From: CAYHEQ01 sp964355795
Lineage (GTDB): Bacteria > Patescibacteriota > JACPGU01
DNA: 43,518 nt
Direction of reading: 5' to 3'
Assembly: GCA_964355795.1 (NCBI GenBank)
Contig: CAYHEQ010000003.1
Location: forward strand, 1 to 43,518
A program made the translations under genes and the position numbers. Positions 8,494 through 16,727 of this stretch are shown piece after piece (within the stretch, counting starts at the first letter, position 1; the number at the start of each line of letters is the position of its first letter). The notes beneath the pieces were generated by a model. It had not been told where the DNA came from and searched no databases. It worked only from the letters and a program-made list of their open reading frames with translations.

Positions 8494-8686
8494 TTTTGCT
8501 TGCGATCATCCCTTGGAGCATAGCAAACCAATGCTGGTCTGCCATCTGCGCTTTCTGCGAAAAACGTAAAATCTTTTGGTGTCCTCAAAACACACGAACC
8601 GCAAGCAAGCAGTTTAGGGTCTTAGGTGAATCCATCTTCCCGCTATATCGAACTAAACGAAGGGATTGCAAAAACCTAATGAGAAT

Positions 8687-8715
8687 TTTATACCTGAAAG
8701 TTCTATCCATGACAA
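8687..8715 (-). promoter_or_regulatory. promoter of the template RNA
   Basis: On the minus strand TTGTCA (8715-8710), a 17-nt spacer, then TATAAA (8692-8687): five of six matches to each sigma-70 box. It points at the template repeat and would start transcription near 8680. Confidence 0.6.
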
Positions 8716-8815
8716 GAACATTTTATCTGCCCTATCATTTTATTCAAAGGAATCCAGGGAAACGGGGGCCAAGGGGACAAGGTTTTCTATCCGTTTGTTA
8801 GCCTATCTATCCGCG

Positions 8816-11755
8816 TCAACCAGTTGTATAGTCCAAACTGCGGAGAAAACCAGCCCCGATATTCGGATAGGCATTGCCATCATCCCAAAGATTGACACGC
8901 CACCGGCGACTGCCGGAATCAGAATGCCAGCGGAAGTTCGCGCACCGGCCGGTGCCATATTCATCGGCTGTTGGAGTGAGAAAGATGCCGTTCTTTTTTT
9001 GGTATTCAAAAAGATGGGAGGATGTCTGGTCGTAATGCTCGCGATCCAAGATGAGAGCGGTAACCAAATCAAAACCTTCGAGACCGAGGTATTGTCCCAT
9101 CTCTTTGAGAGTGGGATAGGTTTGGCCACGAGTATCGGGTTTACCATGGAGGAGCTCTGGTTTTTCTTTTTGGATCTTTTTGATAGTGGCATCTTGAGCG
9201 GTATCAATAGTATCGGCACTGCCTGTCTTGTCTTTGAAGAAAACTACCTTGAAGGCGGTGGGTTTGAGCTTGAAATGGGCATGGTTTTTGATGTCATCGT
9301 TAATCCAAAGAGGGCCATTGGCTCCCGTTGTCTGGTCAGCGGGAGAATGGGAGTCGCTGAAGGTAACAAAGTCCTGGTTGTGGTAGTTGCCAGCGCTATC
9401 GGTGCCGATGAGATCATCGGGAGAGAGGATGGGGATGATGCCTATCTTGTCAAAACCGTATTCTTTGATGGCGTCGAGGGCTTGTTCAATAGCTTCGGGA
9501 GTAAGGGAAAGATCGGAGATAGAAGAAGTGTCTATGCCGTACTTGGCATAGAAGGCTGTCCAGTAGGCTTTGCTTTGTTCGAAATCAATAGATATCCTCT
9601 CTCCCGAGGGGGAGATTTCGGAGAAAGAAGATTCGGGGAAGAATGGGGATTTCTTTACGGCTTCATATTTCTCGAAAGCGGGCTCGCCAGTATCTATTCG
9701 CACACCGATAAATATCCATTTGACTCTCTCGTTATCTTCTATAATATCGTCTACTCTGTAATACTTGTCACCGAAAGAAAAATCTTCTATTTTGCAATCT
9801 ACCACTTCGCGACCAATTCTGACTTTGCGGATCTGTATCTCTAATTCTTTTGAGAGAACTTCGTAATATGCAATACGAGGAGACATTCGTCCGATCTCTA
9901 CCGGAGTCAAAATCTCAAATTTTGGCTTGGCAAAATCTCGCCTATTAACATCTATGCCGTAATAGCGTAAAAAGTTATTGACGATTTTTTTGTCCTCGGC
10001 GGTGAATATTCCGCTCTCCAGAAAACCTTCCTTGATTTTGCCGATCATAAACTCTTCTAGACCGTTCAGATTATAAAATCCTTTGTATTCCTCCAACCAG
10101 CCCAAAACCCTGCCGATATCGATAACTAAGGACTGGATTTTTTGGTCTTCCCCGTCTCCTAATACAGTTTTTTGGTCAGTTAATGACTTGTTTATTTCTC
10201 CTAACGCGTTAGCGAAACGCCACAAAAACCCTCCAGCCACCTTATTTTGGCCGTCCTTTGTCTTTTCCGTGGCCAACAAATTATATCTTTTGATTTTGCG
10301 GGTCAATTTGCGACCATCGATAGTAACCTCATCTTTCTCTTCTTTCGTTTCGTAACTGGGAGATATTTCTTCCTTTGCCGCTCTTATTCTGCCGTTTTGG
10401 TCCATCAGTCCAGCCAGAAATAATTCGTAAAGCTCGGGGTCTTCTTTACTTTGAGGCACATAACCGACGTCCACTGATTCAAATTTTCTGGAAACATCGA
10501 TGGGGATTTTATTTCTTTTGTAACGAGTGCCGGCGATATTAGCTGCCGCGCAAAAAAGGAAATTGCGGGCTACTTCCACCATTCTTGTCATCCCAGGCAA
10601 AAATATCTTTTTGCCTGGCTTCATATCTGCTACTTGTGAGGCGATTTCTCTTTGTCCATCACCATCTTTATTGTTAAATTCATCGTCAAAAAGAACCTGC
10701 CCATCATTTTCTTTTTCTTCTTCTAGAGAGTTTTGCCCCGTAACGGCCTTGCCCAAAGGACCGTATTCTTTGTAGGAAGCGCCACCTTTGATCTCGCGAC
10801 TGAAAACCAAATCCTGAATCCGCGCGTCTTTGCCTTGAGTGCGCAAATGCGACCGTCCAGTCAATATCTTGGCTATCCGCGCCACAATGGCATTTTTACC
10901 GGTTCCAGATGGCCCGTTAAAAAGCAACATTGACCCATTCATGGCTTTGGCTAATGATTTTTCTATTATCTTTGTTCGCGAGGGAGTCTCGACAAATTTT
11001 TCTTTGCGTAGTTGATCTCCGTATCCTCTTATCTTCTCGTATTGCATTAGAGCGCCGAGAGACGGATTTATTTTTTCCATATAAACTAATTTTTTTTCAA
11101 TCTCCTCGATACTTCTTTTCGTATTTCTAAGAAGCATTTTGTCATATTCCGATATCCCCTTGTCTCGATTGGAAAAAATATCCTTCGAAATATCTTGTTT
11201 GGCTGACCGCAGTTTCTCTTCGTGCCTTTTGAGCGCTTGGTATTTCTCTTTGTCGCCGTTGATATTTTCTATTTCGTCATAATGTTTTTTGAAATTTTCC
11301 TTGAAAGTCCCGTTGGCTCCCTTGTCCTCAAAAAGCGCGACTAACAGATCTATTTTTCCTTGTAACTTTGGTGGGTAATCTTGGTAAGAGAGGGTCTTGG
11401 GGGGATAGCTATTCTCCTCTTTTTTTGTTTCTTCTTCCGAAAGCCATTCTTGGTATTGCCATGCCCGCGGATTGTTATCTCTGTATTTTCTTTCTTCATC
11501 TTTCTCTATTTCGTTTTTGCGGATATCCACTGATAGCTCTATTCTTTCTCTCCTGACCTCTCGATAAATCGCCCACAACAATTCCGCCTTCTGCTCGGGC
11601 GAAAGATAATCAAATTTCAGGGTTGGGCTATCTTTTTCTTCCCTTCCATGCTTTTTGAGCCAGTCAACAAAAAAATCGACAGGAGTGGTGTAGCCCTCCT
11701 TCATCGGTAATGATTCTTTTGGTGGTCGTTTGATACCATCTATGTCATTTTCCAT
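8816..11755 (-). CDS. MoxR-like AAA+ ATPase fused to a DGR variable domain
   Basis: A 979-residue protein in three parts. Residues 1-260 are charged and helical. An AAA+ module follows with Walker A GPSGTGKN (about 280-287; the usual Ser/Thr after Lys is Asn), Walker B VLFDDE (about 352) and a sensor-1 like FLFCAAAN. Residues about 690-979 are the variable-protein module also found alone at 4599-5501, ending in RCANFRWHSDSGSRRWRVNLW. MoxR ATPases work as chaperones on VWA proteins; one is encoded next downstream. The start overlaps the end of rsmA by 16 nt, so the two are probably translated in tandem. TGA stop. Fusion of the ATPase to a hypervariable face suggests that target recognition drives NTP-dependent remodelling (inference). 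Confidence 0.78.
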   Translation of the reverse strand: MENDIDGIKRPPKESLPMKEGYTTPVDFFVDWLKKHGREEKDSPTLKFDYLSPEQKAELLWAIYREVRRERIELSVDIRKNEIEKDEERKYRDNNPRAWQYQEWLSEEETKKEENSYPPKTLSYQDYPPKLQGKIDLLVALFEDKGANGTFKENFKKHYDEIENINGDKEKYQALKRHEEKLRSAKQDISKDIFSNRDKGISEYDKMLLRNTKRSIEEIEKKLVYMEKINPSLGALMQYEKIRGYGDQLRKEKFVETPSRTKIIEKSLAKAMNGSMLLFNGPSGTGKNAIVARIAKILTGRSHLRTQGKDARIQDLVFSREIKGGASYKEYGPLGKAVTGQNSLEEEKENDGQVLFDDEFNNKDGDGQREIASQVADMKPGKKIFLPGMTRMVEVARNFLFCAAANIAGTRYKRNKIPIDVSRKFESVDVGYVPQSKEDPELYELFLAGLMDQNGRIRAAKEEISPSYETKEEKDEVTIDGRKLTRKIKRYNLLATEKTKDGQNKVAGGFLWRFANALGEINKSLTDQKTVLGDGEDQKIQSLVIDIGRVLGWLEEYKGFYNLNGLEEFMIGKIKEGFLESGIFTAEDKKIVNNFLRYYGIDVNRRDFAKPKFEILTPVEIGRMSPRIAYYEVLSKELEIQIRKVRIGREVVDCKIEDFSFGDKYYRVDDIIEDNERVKWIFIGVRIDTGEPAFEKYEAVKKSPFFPESSFSEISPSGERISIDFEQSKAYWTAFYAKYGIDTSSISDLSLTPEAIEQALDAIKEYGFDKIGIIPILSPDDLIGTDSAGNYHNQDFVTFSDSHSPADQTTGANGPLWINDDIKNHAHFKLKPTAFKVVFFKDKTGSADTIDTAQDATIKKIQKEKPELLHGKPDTRGQTYPTLKEMGQYLGLEGFDLVTALILDREHYDQTSSHLFEYQKKNGIFLTPTADEYGTGRCANFRWHSDSGSRRWRVNLWDDGNAYPNIGAGFLRSLDYTTG
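8881..8953 (-). repeat. variable repeat VR1 in the AAA+ fusion gene
   Basis: Encodes about residues 934-958 of the AAA+ fusion. Ten substitutions against the template at 8421-8493, all at template adenines and mostly A to G or A to C, convert Asn/Gln/Asp codons to Arg, His, Gly, Ser and Asp. No other base differs. Confidence 0.85.
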
Positions 11756-12558
11756 ACTTTTATTTTAATCTCTTTGTATAGTTTTTGCCAGTCTGATAAA
11801 TCCAGTTCCTGCGGTCTGATTTTTTCAGACAATTCCATATCTCCCAGTATAGCAAATATCTCTTTTTTTGTCAGATTTTCATACCCCGTCAAATTATTCG
11901 CCAAGGTCTTCCTTTTCGACCTGAACCCTTGTTTCGCAAGTTTGATAATTTCTTCATTCTTTTTTGTTTGTGTTTTGTGAAGTTTGTGATTTGTGAAGTT
12001 TACCACCGCGCTATCCACTTTCGGCGCGGGGTGAAAGGATTTGCGACCTACAAAAAATTTGATTTCGGGAGTAGCGAACATCTGCACCGAGAGAGCCAGC
12101 AAATTCATCTCTCCTTTTTTGACGCACATCCTTTCCGCCACTTCTTTCTGCACCATCAGCGTCATCTGACTCGGCTTGTTTTCCATCTCCGAAATTGTCC
12201 GCAGAAGGAACGAGGTCAGGTAATATGGGATATTGGCAACGATCTTGTATCCCTGTCTGCGTAAGTCTGCGGCGAGGAAGTGTCTGTCTGCGAGAAATTC
12301 AAGGATGTCGGCATTTACCAGCTCCAGATTTTTTATTTTGGAAAACTTTTCTTGCAGATAGCAAAAAAGTTTCTCATCCTTTTCCACCGCAATCACTTTT
12401 TTCGCCTTTTGGCACAAGGCATAAGTGAGAGAGCCTTGCCCGGGGCCTATTTCCAAAACAATATCGTCGGAACCAATATCCGCCACTTCAACAATCTTTT
12501 TCAGAACGGCATTGTCCGCCAAGAAATTCTGCCCGAGTTTTGCGCGGTGTGATTTCAT
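11740..12558 (-). CDS. rsmA: 16S rRNA dimethyladenosine transferase RsmA (KsgA)
   Basis: RsmA dimethylates A1518 and A1519 of 16S rRNA late in small-subunit assembly. The 272-residue protein shows LGQNFL near the N-terminus, the SAM-binding VLEIGPGQGSLTYAL, the acidic VEKD, and the catalytic NIPYYLTS. The C-terminal helical domain with KSFHPAPKVDSAVV is complete, and the length is normal. Its last codons overlap the AAA+ variable-domain gene by 16 nt. Confidence 0.95.
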   Translation of the reverse strand: MKSHRAKLGQNFLADNAVLKKIVEVADIGSDDIVLEIGPGQGSLTYALCQKAKKVIAVEKDEKLFCYLQEKFSKIKNLELVNADILEFLADRHFLAADLRRQGYKIVANIPYYLTSFLLRTISEMENKPSQMTLMVQKEVAERMCVKKGEMNLLALSVQMFATPEIKFFVGRKSFHPAPKVDSAVVNFTNHKLHKTQTKKNEEIIKLAKQGFRSKRKTLANNLTGYENLTKKEIFAILGDMELSEKIRPQELDLSDWQKLYKEIKIKVWKMT

Positions 12559-12626
12559 TGTTTTTATTATACCAAAAATTTTATAAGCCTCAATATTATA
12601 TTACCTAGAGGACATCAAAAATAGTA

Positions 12627-12674
12627 TTGACAAAATAGTATTACTAAAGTTATACTACATATATACTTTAGTAA
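12627..12674 (+). promoter_or_regulatory. promoter with palindromic operator of the 12687 ATPase gene
   Basis: TTGACA (12627-12632) and TATACT (12651-12656) are 18 nt apart. TTACTAAAGT (12641-12650) and ACTTTAGTAA (12665-12674) form a perfect 10-bp inverted repeat that flanks the -10 box and start site. This is a convincing repressor-type operator. The gene starts 12 nt later. Confidence 0.7.
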
Positions 12675-12686
12675 TAAGATGAAAAT

Positions 12687-13865
12687 ATGCTATATCAACG
12701 AAAAATCTACAAAAAACTCAAAAAATATATCCGAGAAAAGCAAGTGATTGTCATCACCGGTATGCGTCGAGTTGGCAAAACCACTATTCTAAAGCAAATA
12801 TTGTCCGAAATAAAATCTGACAACAAAGCTTATTTTGATCTGGAAAAATTATCAGATAGAAATGTTTTTGATCAAAATAATTACGATAACATCCTTCTTG
12901 ATATTGAAAGTAAAGGAATCGATATAAAAAATAAAATTTATTTGGCTATTGATGAGATCCAATTTTTGCCGAATATCACTAGTGTAATAAAATATTTATA
13001 TGACCACTACGATATAAAGTTTTTCGTAACTGGTTCTAGCTCTTATTACCTCAAAAATCTTTTTACTCAATCGCTCGCTGGGAGAAAGATTATTTTTGAA
13101 ATGTTTCCATTGGATTTCGGCGAATTTTTGACTTTCAAAGAAGTGTTTTATGGCAAGAAAAATCCTTTTGAAGAGAAATTCTCCGCTTTTGAGTTTGAAA
13201 GATTAAGGTTTTATTACGAAGAGTTTATCAATTTCGGGGGGTTCCCCGAGATTGTTTTGACAAAAAAAGAAGAGCTGAAAAAAGAATTACTGAATGATAT
13301 TATTAGTTCTTATGTCAATATTGATATCAAAGCACTTTCTGACTTCCGTAAAGGCAAGGAGATATACGCTCTGATAAAAATGCTAGCGGCTCGTATCGGC
13401 ACTCGTCTTGATTATAACAAACTATCTAGCTTAACTGGCCTATCTCGTCATACTGTCGAAGAATATATAGATTTCTTTGAAAAAACATATTTGATTTATA
13501 GAGTGCCCGTTCATACTAATAACACAGACCGCGAGATAGTAAAAGCAAAGAAAGTTTATTTTTGCGATAATGGGCTATTAGATATTCTCGCGGAAAGCAG
13601 TAGTGGCTCAAAATTTGAAAACGCTTTCTTTCATCAGATTCGCCACATCGGAGATATTCGCTATTATGCCTTGAAAGACGGAAGTGAAATTGATTTTATT
13701 TTGGACAAAAAGATGGCTCTCGAACTGAAAGAATCACCAACCAAAAATGATCTGAATCGTTTGGCGAGATTGTCAAAAATAGCGGGAATAAAAAAATATC
13801 GCTTGGTTGGGAGAAAAAATGTTCCAAAGTTTGATAATTATATTTGGGGCGGGAATATAGGATAA
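12687..13865 (+). CDS. AAA_14/DUF4143 family ATP-binding protein
   Basis: A 392-residue paralogue of the ATPase at 3193. Walker A is GMRRVGKT (25-32), Walker B LAIDE (86-90), sensor-like FVTGSSSYY near 113-121, then SLAGRK. The C-terminal half has a winged-helix stretch (YNKLSSLTGLSRHTVEEYI) and DUF4143 with SEIDFILD...ALELKE, the remains of a PD-(D/E)XK-like core. It is the only plus-strand gene between rsmA and the helicase, with its own operator-bearing promoter, which suggests a mobile or self-regulated cassette. Confidence 0.85.
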   Translation: MLYQRKIYKKLKKYIREKQVIVITGMRRVGKTTILKQILSEIKSDNKAYFDLEKLSDRNVFDQNNYDNILLDIESKGIDIKNKIYLAIDEIQFLPNITSVIKYLYDHYDIKFFVTGSSSYYLKNLFTQSLAGRKIIFEMFPLDFGEFLTFKEVFYGKKNPFEEKFSAFEFERLRFYYEEFINFGGFPEIVLTKKEELKKELLNDIISSYVNIDIKALSDFRKGKEIYALIKMLAARIGTRLDYNKLSSLTGLSRHTVEEYIDFFEKTYLIYRVPVHTNNTDREIVKAKKVYFCDNGLLDILAESSSGSKFENAFFHQIRHIGDIRYYALKDGSEIDFILDKKMALELKESPTKNDLNRLARLSKIAGIKKYRLVGRKNVPKFDNYIWGGNIG

Positions 13866-13883
13866 TCCGCAAGAAAAACGAGG

Positions 13884-15788
13884 TCAGGCAATATGTTCTA
13901 CCGCTTCCTCCGGCAATTCGGCCAGAAAACGGGAAGGGATATTATTTTGAAAGCCACCATAAAGCAGACGCGTCTTGGCGTAGAGCAGACAAAGTTTTTT
14001 GCGCGCTCGGGTGATACCAACATAACAAAGCCGGCGCTCTTCTTCTATCTCGCTCTCTTCATTCATCGCTTGCCCCGACGGGAAAATACTCTCTTCCATA
14101 CCCACGATAAAAACATAATCAAATTCCAGCCCCTTGGCGGAATGCAGGGTCATCAAAGACACCGCGTCTTTTTGAAAATCCGCGTTGTCCAGATTGGTGA
14201 TGAGCGCGATGTCTTGGAGGAAGGCCGTTAGAGATTCCATCGGTCCGAGATGGTCAAATCTCTGCGCCACCGATAGAAGTTCCCGAATATTTTCCCACCG
14301 GCTCTCACCCTCCTTCGTTCCGTCCAGGATCATCTCTTTGTAGCCGGACATTATCGCAACAGAGGTAATCAGCTCCGAGACTTTTGCCTCGCTGGCCACC
14401 TCGCAAATCCGACGATAAAAATTCATAAAGCCCGAAAGAGCTTTTTTGGAGCGGGTATCTAGCGGTCCCAAAAAATCATCATTTAAGTCATGTATATTGG
14501 TCAGCTTTTTGAGATGGCCAAAGGCCGTCTCACCAATGCCACGCGCCGGCTTGTTGGCGATCCGAGAAAGCGAGACGAAATCCGCGCCGTTTTGAATGAT
14601 ACGGAGATACGCCAGAATATCTTTGACCTCCATTCTCTCATAAAAGCTCAAGCCCCCGACGATGCGGTACGGAATAGAAGAATTGAGGAAGGCCTCTTCC
14701 AGCGCGCGACTCTGCGCGTGCGTCCGATAAAAAACCACAAAGTCATTGCAGTTATTATTTTCTTGTTTTCTTAATTTCTTAATTTCTTGACAGACATAAA
14801 ATCCCTCGTCCTTTTCGTTCTCCGCTTCCACCACGCCGATCACCTCCCCCTCATTATTTTTCGTCCAGAGATCTTTGCTTTTTCTTTGTCTGTTGTTTTC
14901 AATCAGCTTTTGCGCGGCAAGCAATATTTTTTGCGTGGAACGGTAATTTTCTTCTAGTTTGAAAATCTTTGTTTCCGGATAATCTTTTTCAAAATTTAAG
15001 ATATTGCGGATGTCGGCGCCACGGAAATTGTAGATGGACTGATCGGGATCGCCTACCACGCAGATATTTCTCTTCTCGTTCACTAGGAGTTTGACCAGCA
15101 GATATTGCGCGTGATTGGTATCTTGATATTCGTCTACCAAAATGTATTGAAATATCTTCTGATATTTACTCCTGATTTCCGGAAAATTTTGTAATATCTC
15201 AATAGTCTTGCCTATCAGATCGTCAAAATCCAGGGCGTTGGCTACTTTTAATCTTTTTTGATACATCGCATACACTTCCGCCACCTTTTCGTCAAAATAA
15301 GTATTGGTATACTGACCCGCGAATTCTTCCGGAGAAATCATTTCATTTTTGATACCGGAGATACGCGACGCTAGAGCGCGTGGCTTGAACATTTTTTCAT
15401 CATTGCCGAGTTCTTTCAGACACTCTTTGATTAGATCCTGCTGGTCGGCGCTGTCATAGATAGTGAAAGAGCGATCGTAACCGATCTGCTGAATCTCGCG
15501 CCGTAAGATGCGAACACAAATGGAGTGGAAAGTGCCGATCCACATCGCGCCGATAGGATGACCCAACAATTTTTCTACTCTTTCCTTCATCTCCCCCGCC
15601 GCCTTGTTGGTAAAAGTCACCGCCAAGATAGAATCTGATTTTACTCCCTGACTGATAAGATGCGCGATGCGATAGGTAATCACGCGAGTCTTTCCCGACC
15701 CGGCGCCAGCCAAAATCAAAATAGGTCCGTCGATAGTCTCGACGGCTTTTTGCTGTTCGGGATTGAGATCTGCTATTTCGTTGCCCAT
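13884..15788 (-). CDS. pcrA: UvrD/PcrA-type superfamily 1 DNA helicase
   Basis: A 3'-5' helicase for repair and clearing of replication blocks. All SF1A motifs are visible in order: Q-motif LNPEQQKAV, Walker A AGAGSGKT, VDEYQDTNHAQ (II), VGDPDQSIYNFRGA (III), ENYRST (IV), LMTLHSAKGLEFDYVF (V) and YVGITRARKKL (VI). The 634-residue length is about 100 short of the usual PcrA: it ends soon after motif VI, so the C-terminal RNA-polymerase-binding Tudor region is missing. It lies 3 nt after the beta-lactamase-like gene. uvrD is an equally good name. Confidence 0.92.
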   Translation of the reverse strand: MGNEIADLNPEQQKAVETIDGPILILAGAGSGKTRVITYRIAHLISQGVKSDSILAVTFTNKAAGEMKERVEKLLGHPIGAMWIGTFHSICVRILRREIQQIGYDRSFTIYDSADQQDLIKECLKELGNDEKMFKPRALASRISGIKNEMISPEEFAGQYTNTYFDEKVAEVYAMYQKRLKVANALDFDDLIGKTIEILQNFPEIRSKYQKIFQYILVDEYQDTNHAQYLLVKLLVNEKRNICVVGDPDQSIYNFRGADIRNILNFEKDYPETKIFKLEENYRSTQKILLAAQKLIENNRQRKSKDLWTKNNEGEVIGVVEAENEKDEGFYVCQEIKKLRKQENNNCNDFVVFYRTHAQSRALEEAFLNSSIPYRIVGGLSFYERMEVKDILAYLRIIQNGADFVSLSRIANKPARGIGETAFGHLKKLTNIHDLNDDFLGPLDTRSKKALSGFMNFYRRICEVASEAKVSELITSVAIMSGYKEMILDGTKEGESRWENIRELLSVAQRFDHLGPMESLTAFLQDIALITNLDNADFQKDAVSLMTLHSAKGLEFDYVFIVGMEESIFPSGQAMNEESEIEEERRLCYVGITRARKKLCLLYAKTRLLYGGFQNNIPSRFLAELPEEAVEHIA

Positions 15789-15791
15789 ATT

Positions 15792-16727
15792 TTATTTATT
15801 GAGATAATCGTAAGTCAGCTTTGATATATTGCGAATAGCTCGCACCGCCTCCGTATAATCCGCTCCTTCGTTCATCACCACTACGACATAATCTTTTTTC
15901 AGTCCGAAGACAATCCCCGCGTCATCATACACTCCGTCCCAAGTGGCAATCTTGTGAGCCACTTTCACGCCATCCGGCAAAGACCCGGGCAATCTATCTT
16001 CATTGACTGTAATGGTCATGGCCTCTATCATCTTGTCATACATTTCTTGATTTAGGAAATCTTTATTATAGATTTTTGTTAAGATATTGCCAATATCGCG
16101 CGCCGAACTCGCTGTGTCCGAAAAATCTGTCTTAGTCGAACCGATACTCTCGGCAAAATCTTGGATATTTTTGTAACCTAATTCTCGCGACATCATAGCA
16201 AAAGCGATATTATCGCTGGCATTTAACATACTCTCTACCAAATAGTTGGCAAAATAATACGACCCCACCGGATCATTAGCCAAACCGCTCACCATGTCTA
16301 TCTTGTCGGCTGAAGTAAGCGCCACTGATTTCTTGAGAATGGCTGGATCGTCTTTGGCTAGAGAATAAAATCGGCCTGCTACATAAAGTTTGGCCAGACT
16401 AGCCACTTCCATTTTTTGCTCTGCGTTGATAGCAGTCTCTTTGTCGGTCTTCAAATCTTTTATGTAAATAGCATACGACCCCCGTAGCGAAGATATTTCT
16501 TTTTCTATGCTTTCCTTGAGAGTATCTTTTGGCGTCATCATCTTGACTATATCTTCCAATAGAGAAGCAGAGCGACTGCCATATTTGATTTCATCTAGCC
16601 TCGGGACAATAGCAAAAGTCCAGATAGCCACAGCGAATATCACAAACAAACAAACGACGCTAACGCTACAAGCGCTTTTATTTCTCATACTTTTTCGTAT
16701 CTTTTTCTCCGTATTATACTGATTCAT
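15792..16727 (-). CDS. class A beta-lactamase-like serine hydrolase
   Basis: A 311-residue membrane-anchored protein. One N-terminal helix (VVCLFVIFAVAIWTFAIV) is followed by an exported domain with the class A order: SLAK (SxxK), ASDN (SDN motif) and a KTG-like HKIATWDG region before the last strands. Length and weak KTG suggest a Beta-lactamase2 family cell-wall enzyme rather than a proven resistance enzyme. Its start overlaps the end of the Fic gene by 14 nt; a downstream ATG at codon 14 is also possible. Part of its upstream region (16688-16714) is repeated at 17817-17843 beyond the Fic gene. Confidence 0.75.
   Translation of the reverse strand: MNQYNTEKKIRKSMRNKSACSVSVVCLFVIFAVAIWTFAIVPRLDEIKYGSRSASLLEDIVKMMTPKDTLKESIEKEISSLRGSYAIYIKDLKTDKETAINAEQKMEVASLAKLYVAGRFYSLAKDDPAILKKSVALTSADKIDMVSGLANDPVGSYYFANYLVESMLNASDNIAFAMMSRELGYKNIQDFAESIGSTKTDFSDTASSARDIGNILTKIYNKDFLNQEMYDKMIEAMTITVNEDRLPGSLPDGVKVAHKIATWDGVYDDAGIVFGLKKDYVVVVMNEGADYTEAVRAIRNISKLTYDYLNK
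16688..16714. repeat. direct repeat flanking the Fic gene (left copy)
   Basis: TACTTTTTCGTATC and the following TTTTTCTCCGTAT recur at 17817-17843 with a single mismatch. Similarity continues a few bases further (ATACTGA). The two copies bracket the Fic gene and its promoter. Confidence 0.65.

Larger units (their letters stand above)
8336..8680 (-). ncRNA. candidate DGR template RNA
   Basis: The roughly 345-nt stretch between the promoter at 8687-8715 and the hairpin at 8340-8363 contains the template repeat. It does not encode the repeat as protein: in the frame that reads like the variable proteins, TGA stands just before the repeat (upstream of GCAAAAACCGG) and TAA after it. The repeat translates to a string of Asn codons (NFNWNSDSDNRQWNVNLWNG), typical of template repeats. 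The ends are estimated from the promoter and hairpin. Confidence 0.65.

Noticed and set aside
8055..8815. Search for a reverse transcriptase or Avd gene beside the template
   Set aside because: The gap is too short for a reverse transcriptase, and no frame has RT motifs or an Avd-like helical protein.
8666..9844. 392-codon plus-strand frame opposite the variable domain of the AAA+ gene
   Set aside because: It is the antisense of a strongly supported coding region. Its likeness to the 4776-5468 frame only mirrors the paralogy of the sense domains.
15792..16727. Calling the serine hydrolase an antibiotic-resistance beta-lactamase
   Set aside because: The KTG motif is degenerate and the context is cell-envelope-like; only the family can be stated.
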